Both the position numbers and the translations under genes were made by a program. 64,000 bases of DNA, taken from Gelidibacter salicanalis. GTDB taxonomy: Bacteria; Bacteroidota; Bacteroidia; Flavobacteriales; Flavobacteriaceae. Below are positions 18,124-29,499 of this stretch, piece after piece. The DNA lies in assembly GCF_007997285.1 (NCBI RefSeq), contig NZ_VORX01000001.1, positions 186,001-250,000 on the forward strand. Reading direction: 5' to 3'. How positions within the stretch are numbered: the stretch's first letter is position 1; each line of letters begins with the position of its first letter. The notes below the pieces were generated by a model that did not search any database, had not been told where the DNA came from, and saw only the letters and a program-made list of their open reading frames with translations.

Positions 18124-20320
18124 TTATACTTCTTTTAGGTTTAAAGAGATTCCCGGGATGGGATGAATTTCATCGACGGGTTGTGGTTCATTGAATAATC
18201 GTGTTTCTGTTGCAAATTGAGTTTCGTTCCACTCTGTGTCAAAAAGGTTCTCAATGGTCATACCCAAGGTGATGTTTTTAATTCTATAATTTAAATTGAA
18301 ATCGGCAACAAAACACCCTTCTGCATTAATGGAGTTATCCTCATTGGCCGGTCTATCATCTATATAACGATATCTCAGTCCGCCCGAAAACCCTTTATAT
18401 TCATTAAAGGTAAATTTACCTGCCAAGGTAAAAGCTGGTGCCAAAGTAATATAATCTTGGCCTTTTATTTCGTCAATGGAACGGGCGTGTGTACGTAGCT
18501 TCAATATCGGCATAAAACCATTTATTGAGTTGATAGCGCAATCCTAAATCTGCTCCAAAGCGCTGAGATTTTCCGCTAGGTTCTACAATACCAGCATCAC
18601 CTACATACACAAATTCCTGTTCAGAAAACAAATACCACAACGCAGAATTGACCGCTAATTTCGGAATAGGTTTATAAATAAAACCGATAGCGGCTCCGTA
18701 TGCCCTAGGTAAGATTTTCTCACCTTCTTGCTTTACCACAACGCGTGTGTCATTGGAATGGAATCCAATCCAATTCCGGTCTTTAAGAACCATTGTGAAT
18801 TTTGGTTTGGGTTTTAGAGAAAATTTAATTTAGGACTCACAACGGCTTTTTGCTCTGCTTGCAAGGTGTAGTTTTCGGCCAATTGGTCTTCGTACATAAA
18901 TTTAAAATAATCTAAACGCAGGGCAGGGGCAATGGTGAAATTTCCCAATTCAAAAACGACATTGACATAAGCAAACAGATTGGATTGGTTGATGTCGCCT
19001 AATTTTAGATAATCCAGCGTTGTTTTTCGGTTTAAAGTATGAGACAATTCGACATCATCAATGATGTCATGCCTTAAGCCTATGCCTGAGGTTATAGTAG
19101 TTTCGACAGAATTCCATTGTTAATTGTTTTTTAAGGAAGCATTACAGCCAAAGATGTCTCTAACTTCTTTTTGTTTGATTTGATCGCCATTGATAGGATC
19201 TTCTAAAAAGAAAGTGAAATTGGAATATAGCTCAAAGGCGTAGCGGCTATAAAACACATTCGATTTAAAACTGGTATTCTCGTCAATAAACCCGCTGTAT
19301 TCCAAATTTATATTTGAAGTTGTACCGCCTTCCGTATCGTCAATTGCACCAAATCGGGAAATATTGCCATTTGCAACTTTGCGCAGAGGAATTTGTCCGG
19401 AAGCATCCCATCTACCGTCAAAATGAGTGGCGGTAATGGCCAATTTATCACTGCCTTTTAGAAAGGTCGAATATTTTGCCATCACATTAATTCTATTAAA
19501 ATTTTGTGACGATTCGAAAGGTCCATCGGAAGCAATATATTTAAAGCTACATCTGCGTTTTGGTCGGTGTTTTTATGCAAGAGGTTAAACATGCCTAAGG
19601 TTCTCAGTGAGTAAAATTTGCCAACTTCCACATTCAGGAAACCGTGTTTCCAATCGGTCTTTGGTTTTAAATGCTGCATACCCGGCTGTGGCAAAATCGC
19701 CACGATCAGCATTATAAGGTTCTTTACCAAAATCGATGAGCGCAATGGTTTCAGGAATCACAAAATGAAAATTGCTATAACCTTGCCCATGCGCGTGAGA
19801 AACCATATTAACCGGCATCCCGTCTACGGAAAGGTTGATGTCGGTTCAGTGATCGATATCAAAACCTCTTAAAAATAATTGTTCTGCTTTACCACCGCCG
19901 GCATGTTGACCAATAATCAAGCCTGGAATTTTTCGCAACACTTCTTGTGAAGAATTTACTGGGCTTGTGTGCAAATCTAGCTTTGCAATATGCCGGATGG
20001 CATTTAGTTTTTTGGTGATGACAATCTGGTCTAACAGCATGGTTCTACTTTCTAACTGTATCGTAATTACGCTATCTATATGGGATTGAGTCAGCAAAAT
20101 AACTTGTTCATCATACCCTAATACCCAAATTTCTATTACGTCTCCAGCCTTAGTCTTTTCTAAAGTAAACGAGCCGTTTGTCTTGGTGTGGGCATGTGCA
20201 GTACTAAACATAGACACTATCAATAGGATGTTGACGTTCGTCGTAAAGACATCTGTGACGTTTTGGGCAATTAATACTTGTGTGATGAGTAAGGGTAAGG
20301 AGTGTAAAGTTGATGCGCAT
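18124..20320 (-). pseudogene. TonB-dependent receptor, multiply frameshifted
   Basis: Fragments in different minus-strand frames join into one SusC-like/TonB receptor: ATG at 20320 with a split signal peptide, a carboxypeptidase-regulatory-like domain (to about 20040), a plug with SSQEVLRKIPGLIIGQHAGG and FLRGFDI (about 19990-19850), the HGQGYSNFHFVIPE segment (about 19790), then barrel strands ending near 18124. At least six frame changes or stops separate them, while the urease genes next door are intact, so decay is more likely than sequencing error. Its place beside ureH and the urease operon suggests a former nickel-chelate receptor. The metal is inferred from context. Confidence 0.88.
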
Positions 20321-20505
20321 TTGTAGTGAAGGTTTTTTAATATTGTTTTTAATTAAGATTTAAAGCTAGAGGCACTGTCGATTATTTTTTGAAATAACGG
20401 GATATAATTATCCCAACCATTTACCAATTTGGTAATGACGTATAAAATTAATTTGAAATAGAATTTAATGAAAATGAGTTAAATATTACGCTTTCAGGTG
20501 GAGGT

Positions 20506-21207
20506 TTACCATCCTAAAAAGACCATCCCAACACCACATATTGCAATGGAGAATCCGGAAATTGGCACAACGTATTTTTCCAACCATTCGGTTTTTATAA
20601 AATTGAAACCATAATACATTAAGGACACTACAAGAATCATTGTAGAAACAGTTGTTGTAAGAAAGACTCCGATTAAAATGAGCATATTGGAAGTAGATTG
20701 TTCTACTGCTGGATAGGTTAACAATGGGAATAAAACTTCACAGGGACCTAATAAAAAGATTAATAAAAGAACCCAAGGCGTCACTTTTTTTCGATTTGAC
20801 GGATAGGTCATTTGATTGTGGTCGTGCTCAAATACATATACAGAACCATCGTCATAGACATCAAAATGTTTGTGTCTTTTTTCTTTATATACGCCGTAAA
20901 GACCATACAATAAATACAGGATCCCAAAGATAAAAATAGCCCAACTGGCCAATCCACCTCTTACCTCGTTTAATCCATCAATTTTACTCAATGAAAACCC
21001 TATTGCAGCTCCCCCTAAAGCTAATAATACTGACGCCATAACGTGTGCAGATCCGCAAATGGCGGTCCACATCACAATTCTTGGTAATTTCCATCCTTTT
21101 GATTTTCCGATGGCTATAAAAGGTATGTAGTGATCAGGACCAGATACGGTGTGCAAAACACTTACCGAAATGGCCGTAACTAATAATATACTTAATTCAG
21201 TCTCCAT
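20506..21207 (-). CDS. ureH: UreH-like nickel permease
   Basis: The 233-residue membrane protein has six or so hydrophobic segments and an N-terminal HTVSGPDHYIPF motif, comparable to the metal-site motif of nickel/cobalt and UreH/HupE-type transporters. A histidine-rich hydrophilic loop (KEKRHKHFDV and FEHDHNQ) lies near residues 107-130. It ends the urease operon, 4 bp after ureD, so it very probably supplies nickel for the urease centre. The gene is intact although the neighbouring TonB receptor is not. Confidence 0.82.
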   Translation of the reverse strand: METELSILLVTAISVSVLHTVSGPDHYIPFIAIGKSKGWKLPRIVMWTAICGSAHVMASVLLALGGAAIGFSLSKIDGLNEVRGGLASWAIFIFGILYLLYGLYGVYKEKRHKHFDVYDDGSVYVFEHDHNQMTYPSNRKKVTPWVLLLIFLLGPCEVLFPLLTYPAVEQSTSNMLILIGVFLTTTVSTMILVVSLMYYGFNFIKTEWLEKYVVPISGFSIAICGVGMVFLGW

Positions 21208-21211
21208 GGTA

Positions 21212-22012
21212 TTAATTTAATCTAAGTCGCTGGTTAATTAAATAGTCTTCTTCCTTGCGTATTTGGGTGAAGAGTTTATAAAGCTGTTCGCCTTCATTTC
21301 CTAAAATTCTGAGCACATATGCGTTATCCAATACTTTAGATATGCCGTAACTAATGCCTTCTTCTTTAGAAAGTCTCTGGGCTATGTTTTCCATTCTTTC
21401 TATAACATCAGTTTCCGGAGTAATAAAGAATAAACTTCCTTGATGGGTAAACTCTTCGTATTGACCGAATTCCTTCAGGTTTATCTCTTCTGGAACGATA
21501 TAGAGATTGTCCTTAAAAATTAAAACCTCCTCCTGAATAATCTCTGTAATAGCGTGGTGTTTTTTAAACTGAAACAACTCGCCTTCTCCCATATGTTTAC
21601 GACCACAAGTCAGTATTTCGGCCCACAATAAGGTGCTGCTATTTTTAATGTGAATGGTGTTTTTTGCAGTGTACCGAGCGCCTTTATGAGGCACCACAGG
21701 GTGGGGGACGTGACTAAAATAAGCATTAACACCCACTGAAATATTCATATGTTGATTAGTGCCCTTTTCAGAAATATAAATACGCTGATAAGATTGGGTT
21801 TGCAAATTTAAAGAAGATCCATCTATAACTTCAATATTGATATCGTAAAAATCATCGTTAAGGATACCGGGTGAGGATGACATCACCATCATCTCTAACA
21901 ATGGATTCTTTTTGTTTTCCCTTACTTCCACCAAATTAAAAGGCGGGGTAAAATATACGTCTTTCAGGATCGTCTGCTCCCTTAATCCCGTTTTAAGACT
22001 GTATTTCTCCAT
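21212..22012 (-). CDS. ureD: Urease accessory protein UreD
   Basis: The 266-residue product fits the UreD/UreH scaffold family, with TYTAKN-like beta strands and the conserved LLWAEILTCGRKHMGEGELF segment (about residues 130-150). UreD holds apo-urease and, with UreF and UreG, guides nickel into the active site. The start shares one base with the ureG stop, so the two are translationally coupled. Sequence divergence is high, as is usual for UreD, but the position between ureG and ureH leaves little doubt. Confidence 0.9.
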   Translation of the reverse strand: MEKYSLKTGLREQTILKDVYFTPPFNLVEVRENKKNPLLEMMVMSSSPGILNDDFYDINIEVIDGSSLNLQTQSYQRIYISEKGTNQHMNISVGVNAYFSHVPHPVVPHKGARYTAKNTIHIKNSSTLLWAEILTCGRKHMGEGELFQFKKHHAITEIIQEEVLIFKDNLYIVPEEINLKEFGQYEEFTHQGSLFFITPETDVIERMENIAQRLSKEEGISYGISKVLDNAYVLRILGNEGEQLYKLFTQIRKEEDYLINQRLRLN

Positions 22013-22653
22013 TATCTAAGTAGTTGAGGTTCTTCAGTTTTTTCTTCCACCAAGGCGTAACGCTTTATCCACTGGATCACATTGTCCAATCCTTCATCGG
22101 TCATGAGGTTGGTAAACACAAAAGGTTCTCCGTTTCGCATTCTGCGTGCATCATCTTCCATTAGCTTTAAATCAGCATTTACATAAGGTGCTAAATCCAT
22201 TTTGTTGATTACTAACAAATCGGAACGGGTAATTCCAGGACCTCCTTTGCGAGGAATATCAGATCCTGCGGCAACGGAAATAACAAAAATTGTAACGTCG
22301 GCAAGGTCAGGACTGAAGGTGGCAGATAAATTATCTCCGCCACTTTCAATAAAGATAATTTCTACCTCTGGATGTCTGTTCACGATTTCGTCAACCGCTT
22401 CCAGATTCATACTTGCATCTTCTCGAATAGCGGTATGTGGGCAGCCACCCGTTTCAACACCTATAATTCTATTGGCGTCTAAAGTGGAGTTTTTCTCGAG
22501 ATATTTAGCGTCTTCTTTTGTGTAAATATCATTGGTTACCACCCCAATGCTATACTCTTTTGCAATGCGTCTTGTAATCTTTTCTATCAGAGCTGTTTTT
22601 CCAGTACCTACTGGGCCTGCGACTCCAATTTTTATATATTTTCTTTCTTCCAT
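22012..22653 (-). CDS. ureG: Urease accessory GTPase UreG
   Basis: The 213-residue GTPase has the P-loop GPVGTGKT (residues 10-17), the metal-binding CPH motif in [34 protein letters not shown] and the base-recognition NKMD. UreG couples GTP hydrolysis to nickel delivery. A 223-bp spacer separates it from ureF, unusually long for this operon, and that spacer holds a GC-rich inverted repeat (22746-22767). Confidence 0.96.
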   Translation of the reverse strand: MEERKYIKIGVAGPVGTGKTALIEKITRRIAKEYSIGVVTNDIYTKEDAKYLEKNSTLDANRIIGVETGGCPHTAIREDASMNLEAVDEIVNRHPEVEIIFIESGGDNLSATFSPDLADVTIFVISVAAGSDIPRKGGPGITRSDLLVINKMDLAPYVNADLKLMEDDARRMRNGEPFVFTNLMTDEGLDNVIQWIKRYALVEEKTEEPQLLR

Positions 22654-22745
22654 CAGTATTTTTATTGTTTATTATCCAATTAAAGCTTAAAGCCCTGCAA
22701 TTCCATTGCACTAACTCTAGTTTCTGTAAATATTTTAGCCACGAA

Positions 22746-22767
22746 CCTGCCCATCCGTTCAGGCGGG
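22746..22767. repeat. GC-rich inverted repeat between ureF and ureG
   Basis: CCTGCC and GGCGGG face each other across 10 bases, pairing with one G-T wobble. This GC-rich motif stands out in an AT-rich spacer and resembles the palindrome at 27900-27920. It may be a small dispersed element; function unknown. Confidence 0.45.
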
Positions 22768-22876
22768 TACACCAATAATGATGTATTGTTTTTATTTTTT
22801 ATCGGCTATTTCACGAAACAGACGTTCAGTCTGCAAATTTAAAACTATGGTTTCCCAATCCATAGTGGTTTATTTT

Positions 22877-23596
22877 TTAGGACATGTATAATCTTGAATA
22901 GAGGTACTCGTGTTGCATACACTTTATGTCTAAAGCGGTATTGCAAACACCTAGCATATCTCGGTTGAGTTCTAAAATTTCTAAAGTAAGCGTTTCGATA
23001 AGTCCTTCTACATTATGAATTATGTGTTGCCCATCTGTCTGTCCCAGAGGCACAAGCTTTACGGCATTTGTAACCATCCCTACGGCTGCGTTGTACAGAA
23101 ATGCACAAACCGCTTTCTCGGCATCAATTTTTAAAATTGACGTCACAATTCCGAAAATAACGGAATAATGACCTTGCATTTTCTTTTGTTCAATACGTTT
23201 ATTAATTTCATTTAAAAATGGATCATCCAGTAAGGCAGCATATATTTTTATGAGGCGGATGCCCAATTTCTGACTGCCTTCACGGATTTCCAGCGGCGCT
23301 TTTAAGGCATTACATTCATTGTCCAGTTTTAGAATTTCATTTAAGTTTTTTTTCAGCGTGAAGTCGTAAGCCAGTTTAACCGCCAAACCATCGTTGAATT
23401 TATAGTTATTTTTCAACATGCTTTCTACAAAATCTTGAGTAGATGAAGCGTTTTTGACTAAATTTTGCTGCACATAGGTTTCTAAACCGTTGGAGTGCGA
23501 AAACCCGCCAATAGGCAGCGTAGGATCTGTAATGTGAAGTATTTTTATTAGTGATCCTAATGCTGTGGGTTGGACTGTGATCTTATTCATTTTCAA
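22877..23596 (-). CDS. ureF: Urease accessory protein UreF
   Basis: The 239-residue helical protein shows the UreF signature DPTLPIGGFSHSNGLETYVQQ (about residues 23-43), followed by all-alpha sequence and a C-terminal HIIHNVEGLIE. UreF binds UreD-urease and controls the fidelity of UreG-dependent activation. It lies 67 bp after ureE. Confidence 0.93.
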   Translation of the reverse strand: MKMNKITVQPTALGSLIKILHITDPTLPIGGFSHSNGLETYVQQNLVKNASSTQDFVESMLKNNYKFNDGLAVKLAYDFTLKKNLNEILKLDNECNALKAPLEIREGSQKLGIRLIKIYAALLDDPFLNEINKRIEQKKMQGHYSVIFGIVTSILKIDAEKAVCAFLYNAAVGMVTNAVKLVPLGQTDGQHIIHNVEGLIETLTLEILELNRDMLGVCNTALDIKCMQHEYLYSRLYMS

Positions 23597-23663
23597 TTTT
23601 CATTTATATAGTTACTGCTGTCTAAAAAATTAATTTTTCAGACAGCAGTGATTTATATGTATG

Positions 23664-24170
23664 CTACTCTTTGGTTGTTAATTCAAGAATTTTTGAAAAG
23701 AGTGAACTTCCCGATTTCCCGTGTTGATGAGGTTCTACGTTGGCCTTTAGCATATTGAGCAATTTGCAATTAGTTTTTGTGACCTCATAGCCAGTGGCTA
23801 TGAGTAGGCGTTCCAATGGTTTTTCGTAAGGAATAAGCACGTGATCGCCCTGAATAAAAAGTGGCAAGTGTTTGTTGCCTATTTCATAACAGACCGTTCC
23901 CATTTCGTAAATAGAGCGCGGCGTGACTTGGATGGCATCACAGGGTAAAATATTCACGACTACAACCTTATCAGCATCTTCATAGACAATGTCACCTTCT
24001 TTAAGCCGTGTGCCTTCCTTTAAAAACTTGATAACAACCTCTTGGTTTCCTTCAGACCGCTTGCGCATAATGCGCTTAGTAGTCTCAAACCATTGCAAGT
24101 TAAGTGCATCTTTAGTTTTGGTACCAATAGGACGTGTTTTTACATTACCAATAACTTCTTTACAAATCAT
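23664..24170 (-). CDS. ureE: Urease nickel metallochaperone UreE
   Basis: The 168-residue product has the two-domain UreE layout: an N-terminal peptide-binding domain (to about residue 85) and a C-terminal metal-binding domain with GNKHLPLFI and a short tail containing EPHQHGKSG. The long poly-His tail of some UreE proteins is absent, leaving two visible tail histidines. It follows ureC by 25 bp. Confidence 0.92.
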   Translation of the reverse strand: MICKEVIGNVKTRPIGTKTKDALNLQWFETTKRIMRKRSEGNQEVVIKFLKEGTRLKEGDIVYEDADKVVVVNILPCDAIQVTPRSIYEMGTVCYEIGNKHLPLFIQGDHVLIPYEKPLERLLIATGYEVTKTNCKLLNMLKANVEPHQHGKSGSSLFSKILELTTKE

Positions 24171-24195
24171 AGATTAATTTTAAAAATAGATACTG

Positions 24196-25923
24196 TTAAA
24201 AAAGAAAGTATAGCTGCCCTAAAGGAACTACCTCAAGCGGATCGCAGGTAATAACTTTGCCGTCTATGGTCACTTCATAATTTTCAGGGTTGACCTCTAT
24301 ATTTGGCGTTGCATCGTTGTGAATCATATCTTTTTTTCCCACTGTTCTACAACCTTTAACCGCTAACATCTCCTTATTAACACCGTATTTTTCTGCGATA
24401 TTGTTGTCGATTCCTGCTTGAGAAACAAAAGTTACAGAGGTTTTGTGAACCGCTCTACCATAGGCGCCAAACATGTTTCGCATGATAACGGGTTGCGGTG
24501 TAGGGATGGCTGCGTTAGGATCTCCCATTTTACTGGCTACAATCATACCTCCCTTAATCACCATTTCTGGTTTTGCACCAAAAAATGCAGGTTTCCACAA
24601 TACCAAATCGGCCATTTTTCCAGGTTCAATAGAACCTACGTGTTGTGCAATACCATGAGAAAGTGCTGGATTAATTGTGTACTTAGCAACATATCTTTTT
24701 GCTCTAAAGTTGTCTGCTTCAATTTCTTTGTCTTCTTCTAAGAAACCACGTTGTAACTTGTTTTTATGGGCGGTTTGCCATGTTCTGGTAACAACTTCAC
24801 CAATTCTTCCCATTGCTTGGGAATCTGAACTCATCATACTAAACACCCCTAAATCGTGCAGAATATCCTCTGCAGCCATGGTTTCTTTTCGAATTCTAGA
24901 ATCGGCAAAAGCAACATCCTCAGGGATGGATTTACTTAAGTGGTGCGCTACCATGAGCATATCTAAATGCTCGTCAATAGTGTTGATCGTGAAAGGCCTT
25001 GTTGGGTTGGTAGAACTCGGCAAAACATTTGGATATGATGCAATTTTCATGATATCTGGCGCGTGTCCACCCCCGGCTCCTTCTGTATGAAAAGAGTGAA
25101 TTGTTCTTCCATCTATGGCTCGAACGGTATCTTCCAAAAAGCCAGATTCGTTTAAGGTGTCAGAATGTATAGCAATCTGAACATCATATTCATCAGCAAC
25201 GGTAAGTGCTTTGTCTATTGTGGAAGGCGTGGATCCCCAATCTTCATGAAGTTTAAGGCCAAGGGCACCTGCTTCAATTTGTTCTTTCAAAGGTTCTAAG
25301 GAACTACAGTTTCCTTTACCGAAAAACCCAAAGTTCATTGGAAAATTATCTGTAGATTGAATCAGTTTCTCCAAAAACCAAGAACCGGGAGTTACTGTGG
25401 TAGCATTACTACCATCTGCAGGGCCAGTACCTCCGCCTATCAAGGTGGTTAAACCACTAAACAGGGCATGATCTATTTGCTGGGGACATATGTAATGGAT
25501 ATGGGCATCAACTCCTCCAGCGGTTAAAATATGGCCTGCACCCGAATGAGCCTCTGTAGATGCGCCAATAATCATATTTTCTGAAACTCCGTCCATAGTG
25601 TCTGGATTTCCAGCCTTACCAACGCCCACAATTTTTCCATCCTTAATACCCACATCACCTTTTACAATACCCCAATGATCAAGGACTATGACGTTTAGGA
25701 TTACAAAGTCGAGAACACCTTCATCCCTTGTTCTGGTGGATGATTGTGACATCCCATCTCTTACGGTTTTACCCCCGCCGAACATGCTTTCTTCGCCGTA
25801 CTGCCCACTATTATAATCCTTTTCTATTTGGATAAACAATTCGGTATCGCCCAAGCGTATTTTATCGCCTAACGTAGGTCCATAAATATTCGCGTATTTT
25901 ATTCTATCTACTTTGAAACTCAT
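24196..25923 (-). CDS. ureC: Urease alpha subunit
   Basis: The 575-residue catalytic subunit has the nickel ligands and active site expected of urease: HIH in [12 protein letters not shown], the carbamylated lysine K224 in [12 protein letters not shown], histidines in AIHSDTLNE and [12 protein letters not shown], and the metal aspartate in [10 protein letters not shown]. It hydrolyses urea to ammonia and carbamate. The mobile-flap cysteine that usually precedes the catalytic histidine (MVCHH) is alanine here, A326 before H327-H328. Replacement is tolerated in the Klebsiella enzyme, so activity is still expected. It overlaps ureB by 4 bp. Confidence 0.97.
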   Translation of the reverse strand: MSFKVDRIKYANIYGPTLGDKIRLGDTELFIQIEKDYNSGQYGEESMFGGGKTVRDGMSQSSTRTRDEGVLDFVILNVIVLDHWGIVKGDVGIKDGKIVGVGKAGNPDTMDGVSENMIIGASTEAHSGAGHILTAGGVDAHIHYICPQQIDHALFSGLTTLIGGGTGPADGSNATTVTPGSWFLEKLIQSTDNFPMNFGFFGKGNCSSLEPLKEQIEAGALGLKLHEDWGSTPSTIDKALTVADEYDVQIAIHSDTLNESGFLEDTVRAIDGRTIHSFHTEGAGGGHAPDIMKIASYPNVLPSSTNPTRPFTINTIDEHLDMLMVAHHLSKSIPEDVAFADSRIRKETMAAEDILHDLGVFSMMSSDSQAMGRIGEVVTRTWQTAHKNKLQRGFLEEDKEIEADNFRAKRYVAKYTINPALSHGIAQHVGSIEPGKMADLVLWKPAFFGAKPEMVIKGGMIVASKMGDPNAAIPTPQPVIMRNMFGAYGRAVHKTSVTFVSQAGIDNNIAEKYGVNKEMLAVKGCRTVGKKDMIHNDATPNIEVNPENYEVTIDGKVITCDPLEVVPLGQLYFLF

Positions 25924-26294
25924 GACTTTTTGTTTTTAAAATTTTCAGATTCCATTTTTTTCATGGCTTTTTCTAGACTCCCTTTTGAAGTGGTGTCTCC
26001 TTGAGTCAAGTCACTACCTCCATAAGCCTTTCTACTACCGCTCAGATCGATTAGTTGCACCTCGGTTGATTCGCCTGGTTCAAAACGCATAGCGGTCCCT
26101 GCCAAGATATCCAATCGCTTTCCAAAGGCTTTTTCACGGTCAAAAGAAATCATTCTATTAACTTCAAAAAAATGATAGTGAGAACCTACCTGTACAGGTC
26201 GGTCCCCCGTATTGGTCACTTTTATGCTAATACTTTCGTGATTGGCATTACAAACTATTTGTTCTTCTTTTAAAATATATTCTCCTGGTATCAT
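25920..26294 (-). CDS. ureB: Urease beta subunit
   Basis: The 124-residue product starts MIPGEYI and contains [21 protein letters not shown] and the [24 protein letters not shown] core, all diagnostic of UreB. The basic tail after about residue 105 ([13 protein letters not shown]) extends past the usual UreB end. It is a separate gene, not fused to ureA, with a 4-bp overlap into ureC. Confidence 0.96.
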   Translation of the reverse strand: MIPGEYILKEEQIVCNANHESISIKVTNTGDRPVQVGSHYHFFEVNRMISFDREKAFGKRLDILAGTAMRFEPGESTEVQLIDLSGSRKAYGGSDLTQGDTTSKGSLEKAMKKMESENFKNKKS

Positions 26295-26310
26295 AGTCTA
26301 TTGAGATAAA

Positions 26311-26613
26311 TTAACGAATAGGGTTGGTAACGGTTACCAGCTTTGTTCCATCTGGGAAAGTGGCTTCTATTTGTACATCGGAAATCATTTCAGGTACACC
26401 TTCCATAACGTCTTCCCTTGAAAGAAAGGTAGCGCCTATTTGCATCAGTTCAGCTACGCGCTTGCCATCACGTGCTAACTCATGCAGTCTTGCGCTAATC
26501 AGTGCAATAGATTCTGGATAATTTAGTTTAACACCTCTTGCTAGTCGTTTTTCGGCTAGTTCGCCAGCCAAAAAGAGCATGAGTTTTTCTGTTTCTCTTG
26601 AGGTTAGTTTCAT
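26311..26613 (-). CDS. ureA: Urease gamma subunit
   Basis: The 100-residue protein has the UreA hallmarks [30 protein letters not shown] and the C-terminal [14 protein letters not shown]. It is the first gene of the operon, 16 bp before ureB. I found no clear TAnnTTTG promoter immediately upstream, so regulation is not evident from sequence. Confidence 0.96.
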   Translation of the reverse strand: MKLTSRETEKLMLFLAGELAEKRLARGVKLNYPESIALISARLHELARDGKRVAELMQIGATFLSREDVMEGVPEMISDVQIEATFPDGTKLVTVTNPIR

Positions 26614-26771
26614 AATTGTTTAGTTTTCTTAAATGTATTAAAACTTATCTGTAATATGTTGATTTATATTCTTAAGATATTTTTTTCATTGTTAAGTTAA
26701 GATGGACTCTATCTTCAAAAATCAATAGATTTACATAAGATCATTGTAAAGCCCTCTGTCAATCCATCCGT

Positions 26772-27806
26772 TTATTCCAAGCTTTTTGGTTCGGTTTTCA
26801 CGCCACGCAGCTTATTCAGAAAACTTGTATGCAGGCCATTTTGGTAGGCTACGGCGGCCAAAACAATAACGATGCCTATGGCCTGCAGTAAAGAAATGGT
26901 CTCTCCACTAGTATAAGGCGCCACAAGAACAGTGGTGATAGGGCTTAAAAGCAGCAATCCCGCAACAATAGTAGGATCTAAATTGACAGAACCTATCTGA
27001 ACAAACACCCATGCCAATGCGTGACCAATTACGGCCAAAGCAATCATCCACCACCAGTTAGCAGCGGTAATCATATCACCAGATAACACCTCTGGATTCA
27101 TTGGTAATTTACCATCAGCTAACACCCCTTGGGTGACATTCCAACCGTCAGGTGAAAGAAAAATCATTGTAAAAGCTTGAGGGATCAGCTGTGCTAAAAA
27201 CACCCACATTAAGGGTTGGATGTACACACCAGGGTTGAGCGTGCCAGACTTTCTACTTGTATAAAGATAAATGCCATAACAAAGACCGGATAGTGTGCCT
27301 AATAATGTGCCTACAACAGCAATAGGGCTGCCCCATATTGAAGCTGGTCCTTCTATAGGATCACCATCAAAAACACCTCCTGTTAATACAATTCCAAAAA
27401 TCATTATGGGAACTAAAACCCAAAAACTTTTCTTAGGCTTAAATTTATCAAAGCTCATTGCCAATAGCGGCATCACAATAATTTGTAAGTTCAGTAATAC
27501 TGAAGATATGCCAGCACCAACAAAGAATATGGCATAATTCCACGCCGTCATATCTATACCCAGAAAGATACCTGCTAAAATTGCCAATAGAATCCCGTTT
27601 TTATTGAGTTTTCCTTTCTTTTTTATCTCCCAATAGGCAAAGGGGACTAAAGTAATAAAACCTATCAAACAACGCAGGAATGCATTGGTTACAGGCTCAA
27701 AATTAGCTTCTTTAACCATAATGGCAGAAAAGGCCAAGGCTAATATGCCAATCATTATGATAGTGTATGCTATGGATTTACTGATGGGTTTAATTGTTTT
27801 TGACAT
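26772..27806 (-). CDS. EamA-family (DMT) transporter
   Basis: The 344-residue membrane protein has two EamA-type halves, about ten hydrophobic segments in all, with FLRCLIGFITLVPFA and GIYLYTSRKSG as recognisable pieces. The family exports metabolites such as amino acids or amines. It lies 158 bp upstream of ureA on the same strand and could be part of the same regulon, but the substrate cannot be predicted. Confidence 0.85.
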   Translation of the reverse strand: MSKTIKPISKSIAYTIIMIGILALAFSAIMVKEANFEPVTNAFLRCLIGFITLVPFAYWEIKKKGKLNKNGILLAILAGIFLGIDMTAWNYAIFFVGAGISSVLLNLQIIVMPLLAMSFDKFKPKKSFWVLVPIMIFGIVLTGGVFDGDPIEGPASIWGSPIAVVGTLLGTLSGLCYGIYLYTSRKSGTLNPGVYIQPLMWVFLAQLIPQAFTMIFLSPDGWNVTQGVLADGKLPMNPEVLSGDMITAANWWWMIALAVIGHALAWVFVQIGSVNLDPTIVAGLLLLSPITTVLVAPYTSGETISLLQAIGIVIVLAAVAYQNGLHTSFLNKLRGVKTEPKSLE

Positions 27807-28503
27807 AAGTGTGTTTATTTGTTAAAATTAACTGTGAATAAAATGTAGATGGTAAAATTTAATCCTATTTTTCATTAGTGTCCGATAAAGAATTAAGATC
27901 CTGCCTCGCCGGCAGGCAGGCGCTGGGTTTATAGTCCCGATAACTAATGGGAAATGAACAACGTTTTGATTGTAACTGAACGATAAAAAGTAGTTACTCT
28001 AAATTAAATTTGCTTAATTACTCTAAAGTGAAATTGGTTTCAAAATCAAGGTGTCAAATTTAAATTCTCGATCCAGATCATGCTCTAAGGGGGTTGCAAA
28101 CTTTTAACCTGTTTTACCGGACCTTGATCCTGTTTTTTAATAAAATCATTTAACTAGGTTCTTGCCCCGTATTGTATATACCAATTTAATTAATAATTAT
28201 AGTAGGCGTAAAATAGCTTAACTGCTATATATCTGAACAATAAGACACTTTCGCTATTATGACATTCTCTAGCTTTATTTTTGACATGATCTATTTATTT
28301 AAAAATCTCATCACAAAACTAAATGTTTGATAACCAATGAAATATGGTCTATGTCATACCTATATAAATTTATAATCTACTATCAGGAGTTACCAATGGT
28401 AAAACTATCTAGACATGGGAGGAATGAATTGGTCTATTTATGATAAATCATGATCCAAGCTTGGCGGTCATCGCTGTTTAAATAAGATGTTTACTTCAAC
28501 ATT
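27807..28503. other. Intergenic stretch with a GC-rich palindrome
   Basis: I see no gene in these 697 bp. At 27900-27920 a CCTGCCT/AGGCAGG inverted repeat (7-bp stem, 7-base GC-rich loop) contrasts with the AT-rich surroundings and resembles 22746-22767. The rest is AT-rich with no clear signal. Confidence 0.5.
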
Positions 28504-29022
28504 CTAAAAACTATAACCCATTGCTAAACCATAATTAAGAGACTCAGTTTTACCAAAATCAAAATTGACCGCTGGTCCATAGGATAATTTCCAAACATGA
28601 AAGTCATAACCCACACCTACTCGAAATAAAAAACTAGCCTTCTTTTTAGCTTCATGCCCCATAGCATGTTCTTCTGCAAAGGCAACTAGGGGAGCAGCAC
28701 TAAATTTTAGTCCTTTAAAAGGATGAACAATTACCGCTATGCCAGCTAAAATTTCTTCGGATTCCGTTAGAATAAGTTCTCCTAATACACCCAACCCAAT
28801 GAGTTTGGAAAGCCTGTATTCGTAATCTAATCCAACGGTATATGCTGTAGTGTTGTGCGTAAAATTTGATGTAGCACCATTAAACAGCGCAATATGATGT
28901 TGGCCTGAGCGAGTTTGAGACAGTGGTTCATTTATTTTATCATTTAGCTGAGCATAACTTTGGGTATGGCCTAATGTAAAGCAAAATAATATTAGAAGTA
29001 AATTACTTAATCTCATATGCAT
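28504..29022 (-). CDS. Small outer-membrane beta-barrel protein
   Basis: The 172-residue protein has a signal peptide ending near SYAQ and then alternating strands (YTVGLDYEYRL, GIAVIVHPFKGLKFSAAPLVAF, FLFRVGVGYDFHV) ending in an aromatic GYSF, typical of an eight-stranded barrel. A histidine-containing loop, EEHAMGHEAKKK, might bind metal, which would suit the neighbouring nickel genes, but this is speculation. Either the first or third codon may be the start. Confidence 0.72.
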   Translation of the reverse strand: MHMRLSNLLLILFCFTLGHTQSYAQLNDKINEPLSQTRSGQHHIALFNGATSNFTHNTTAYTVGLDYEYRLSKLIGLGVLGELILTESEEILAGIAVIVHPFKGLKFSAAPLVAFAEEHAMGHEAKKKASFLFRVGVGYDFHVWKLSYGPAVNFDFGKTESLNYGLAMGYSF

Positions 29023-29499
29023 GGTATTTGAAATTTAATAAAATTATACTAATCTTTTACTGTTCTGTCTTCGAATAAGAAGATGTGTTCAAATTTTTTT
29101 TAAATCGTCTTCATACGTATATGATGACATGGGGTTATAGTAAAGATAAGTGGAATCCGGTTTGGTTTTACAAATCGAGTGTGTTTTATGGAACTGTTAT
29201 TATGATACCGGGATTGGTAACCGTTTAATTATGAGAAAATTGAATCTTTTAGATTCCATTTGTGTACTGCCCTATCATCTTAATTGCACAGGTTCAATAC
29301 TTATCTTAAGTTTTTAGGTCTAGCAAATGGGTTTACAATTTTGCACATTCTATACTGATTTTTTTAGGAATGATAACATTAGAAACCTCTAAAACGGTTT
29401 GATTGGTATATGGAAATACATTCATTCTCATTTTTTATAAGTCGCACAACCATAGTGCGCATGAATACTATTGAAAATAGTTTTTAAATTAAGTTTTTT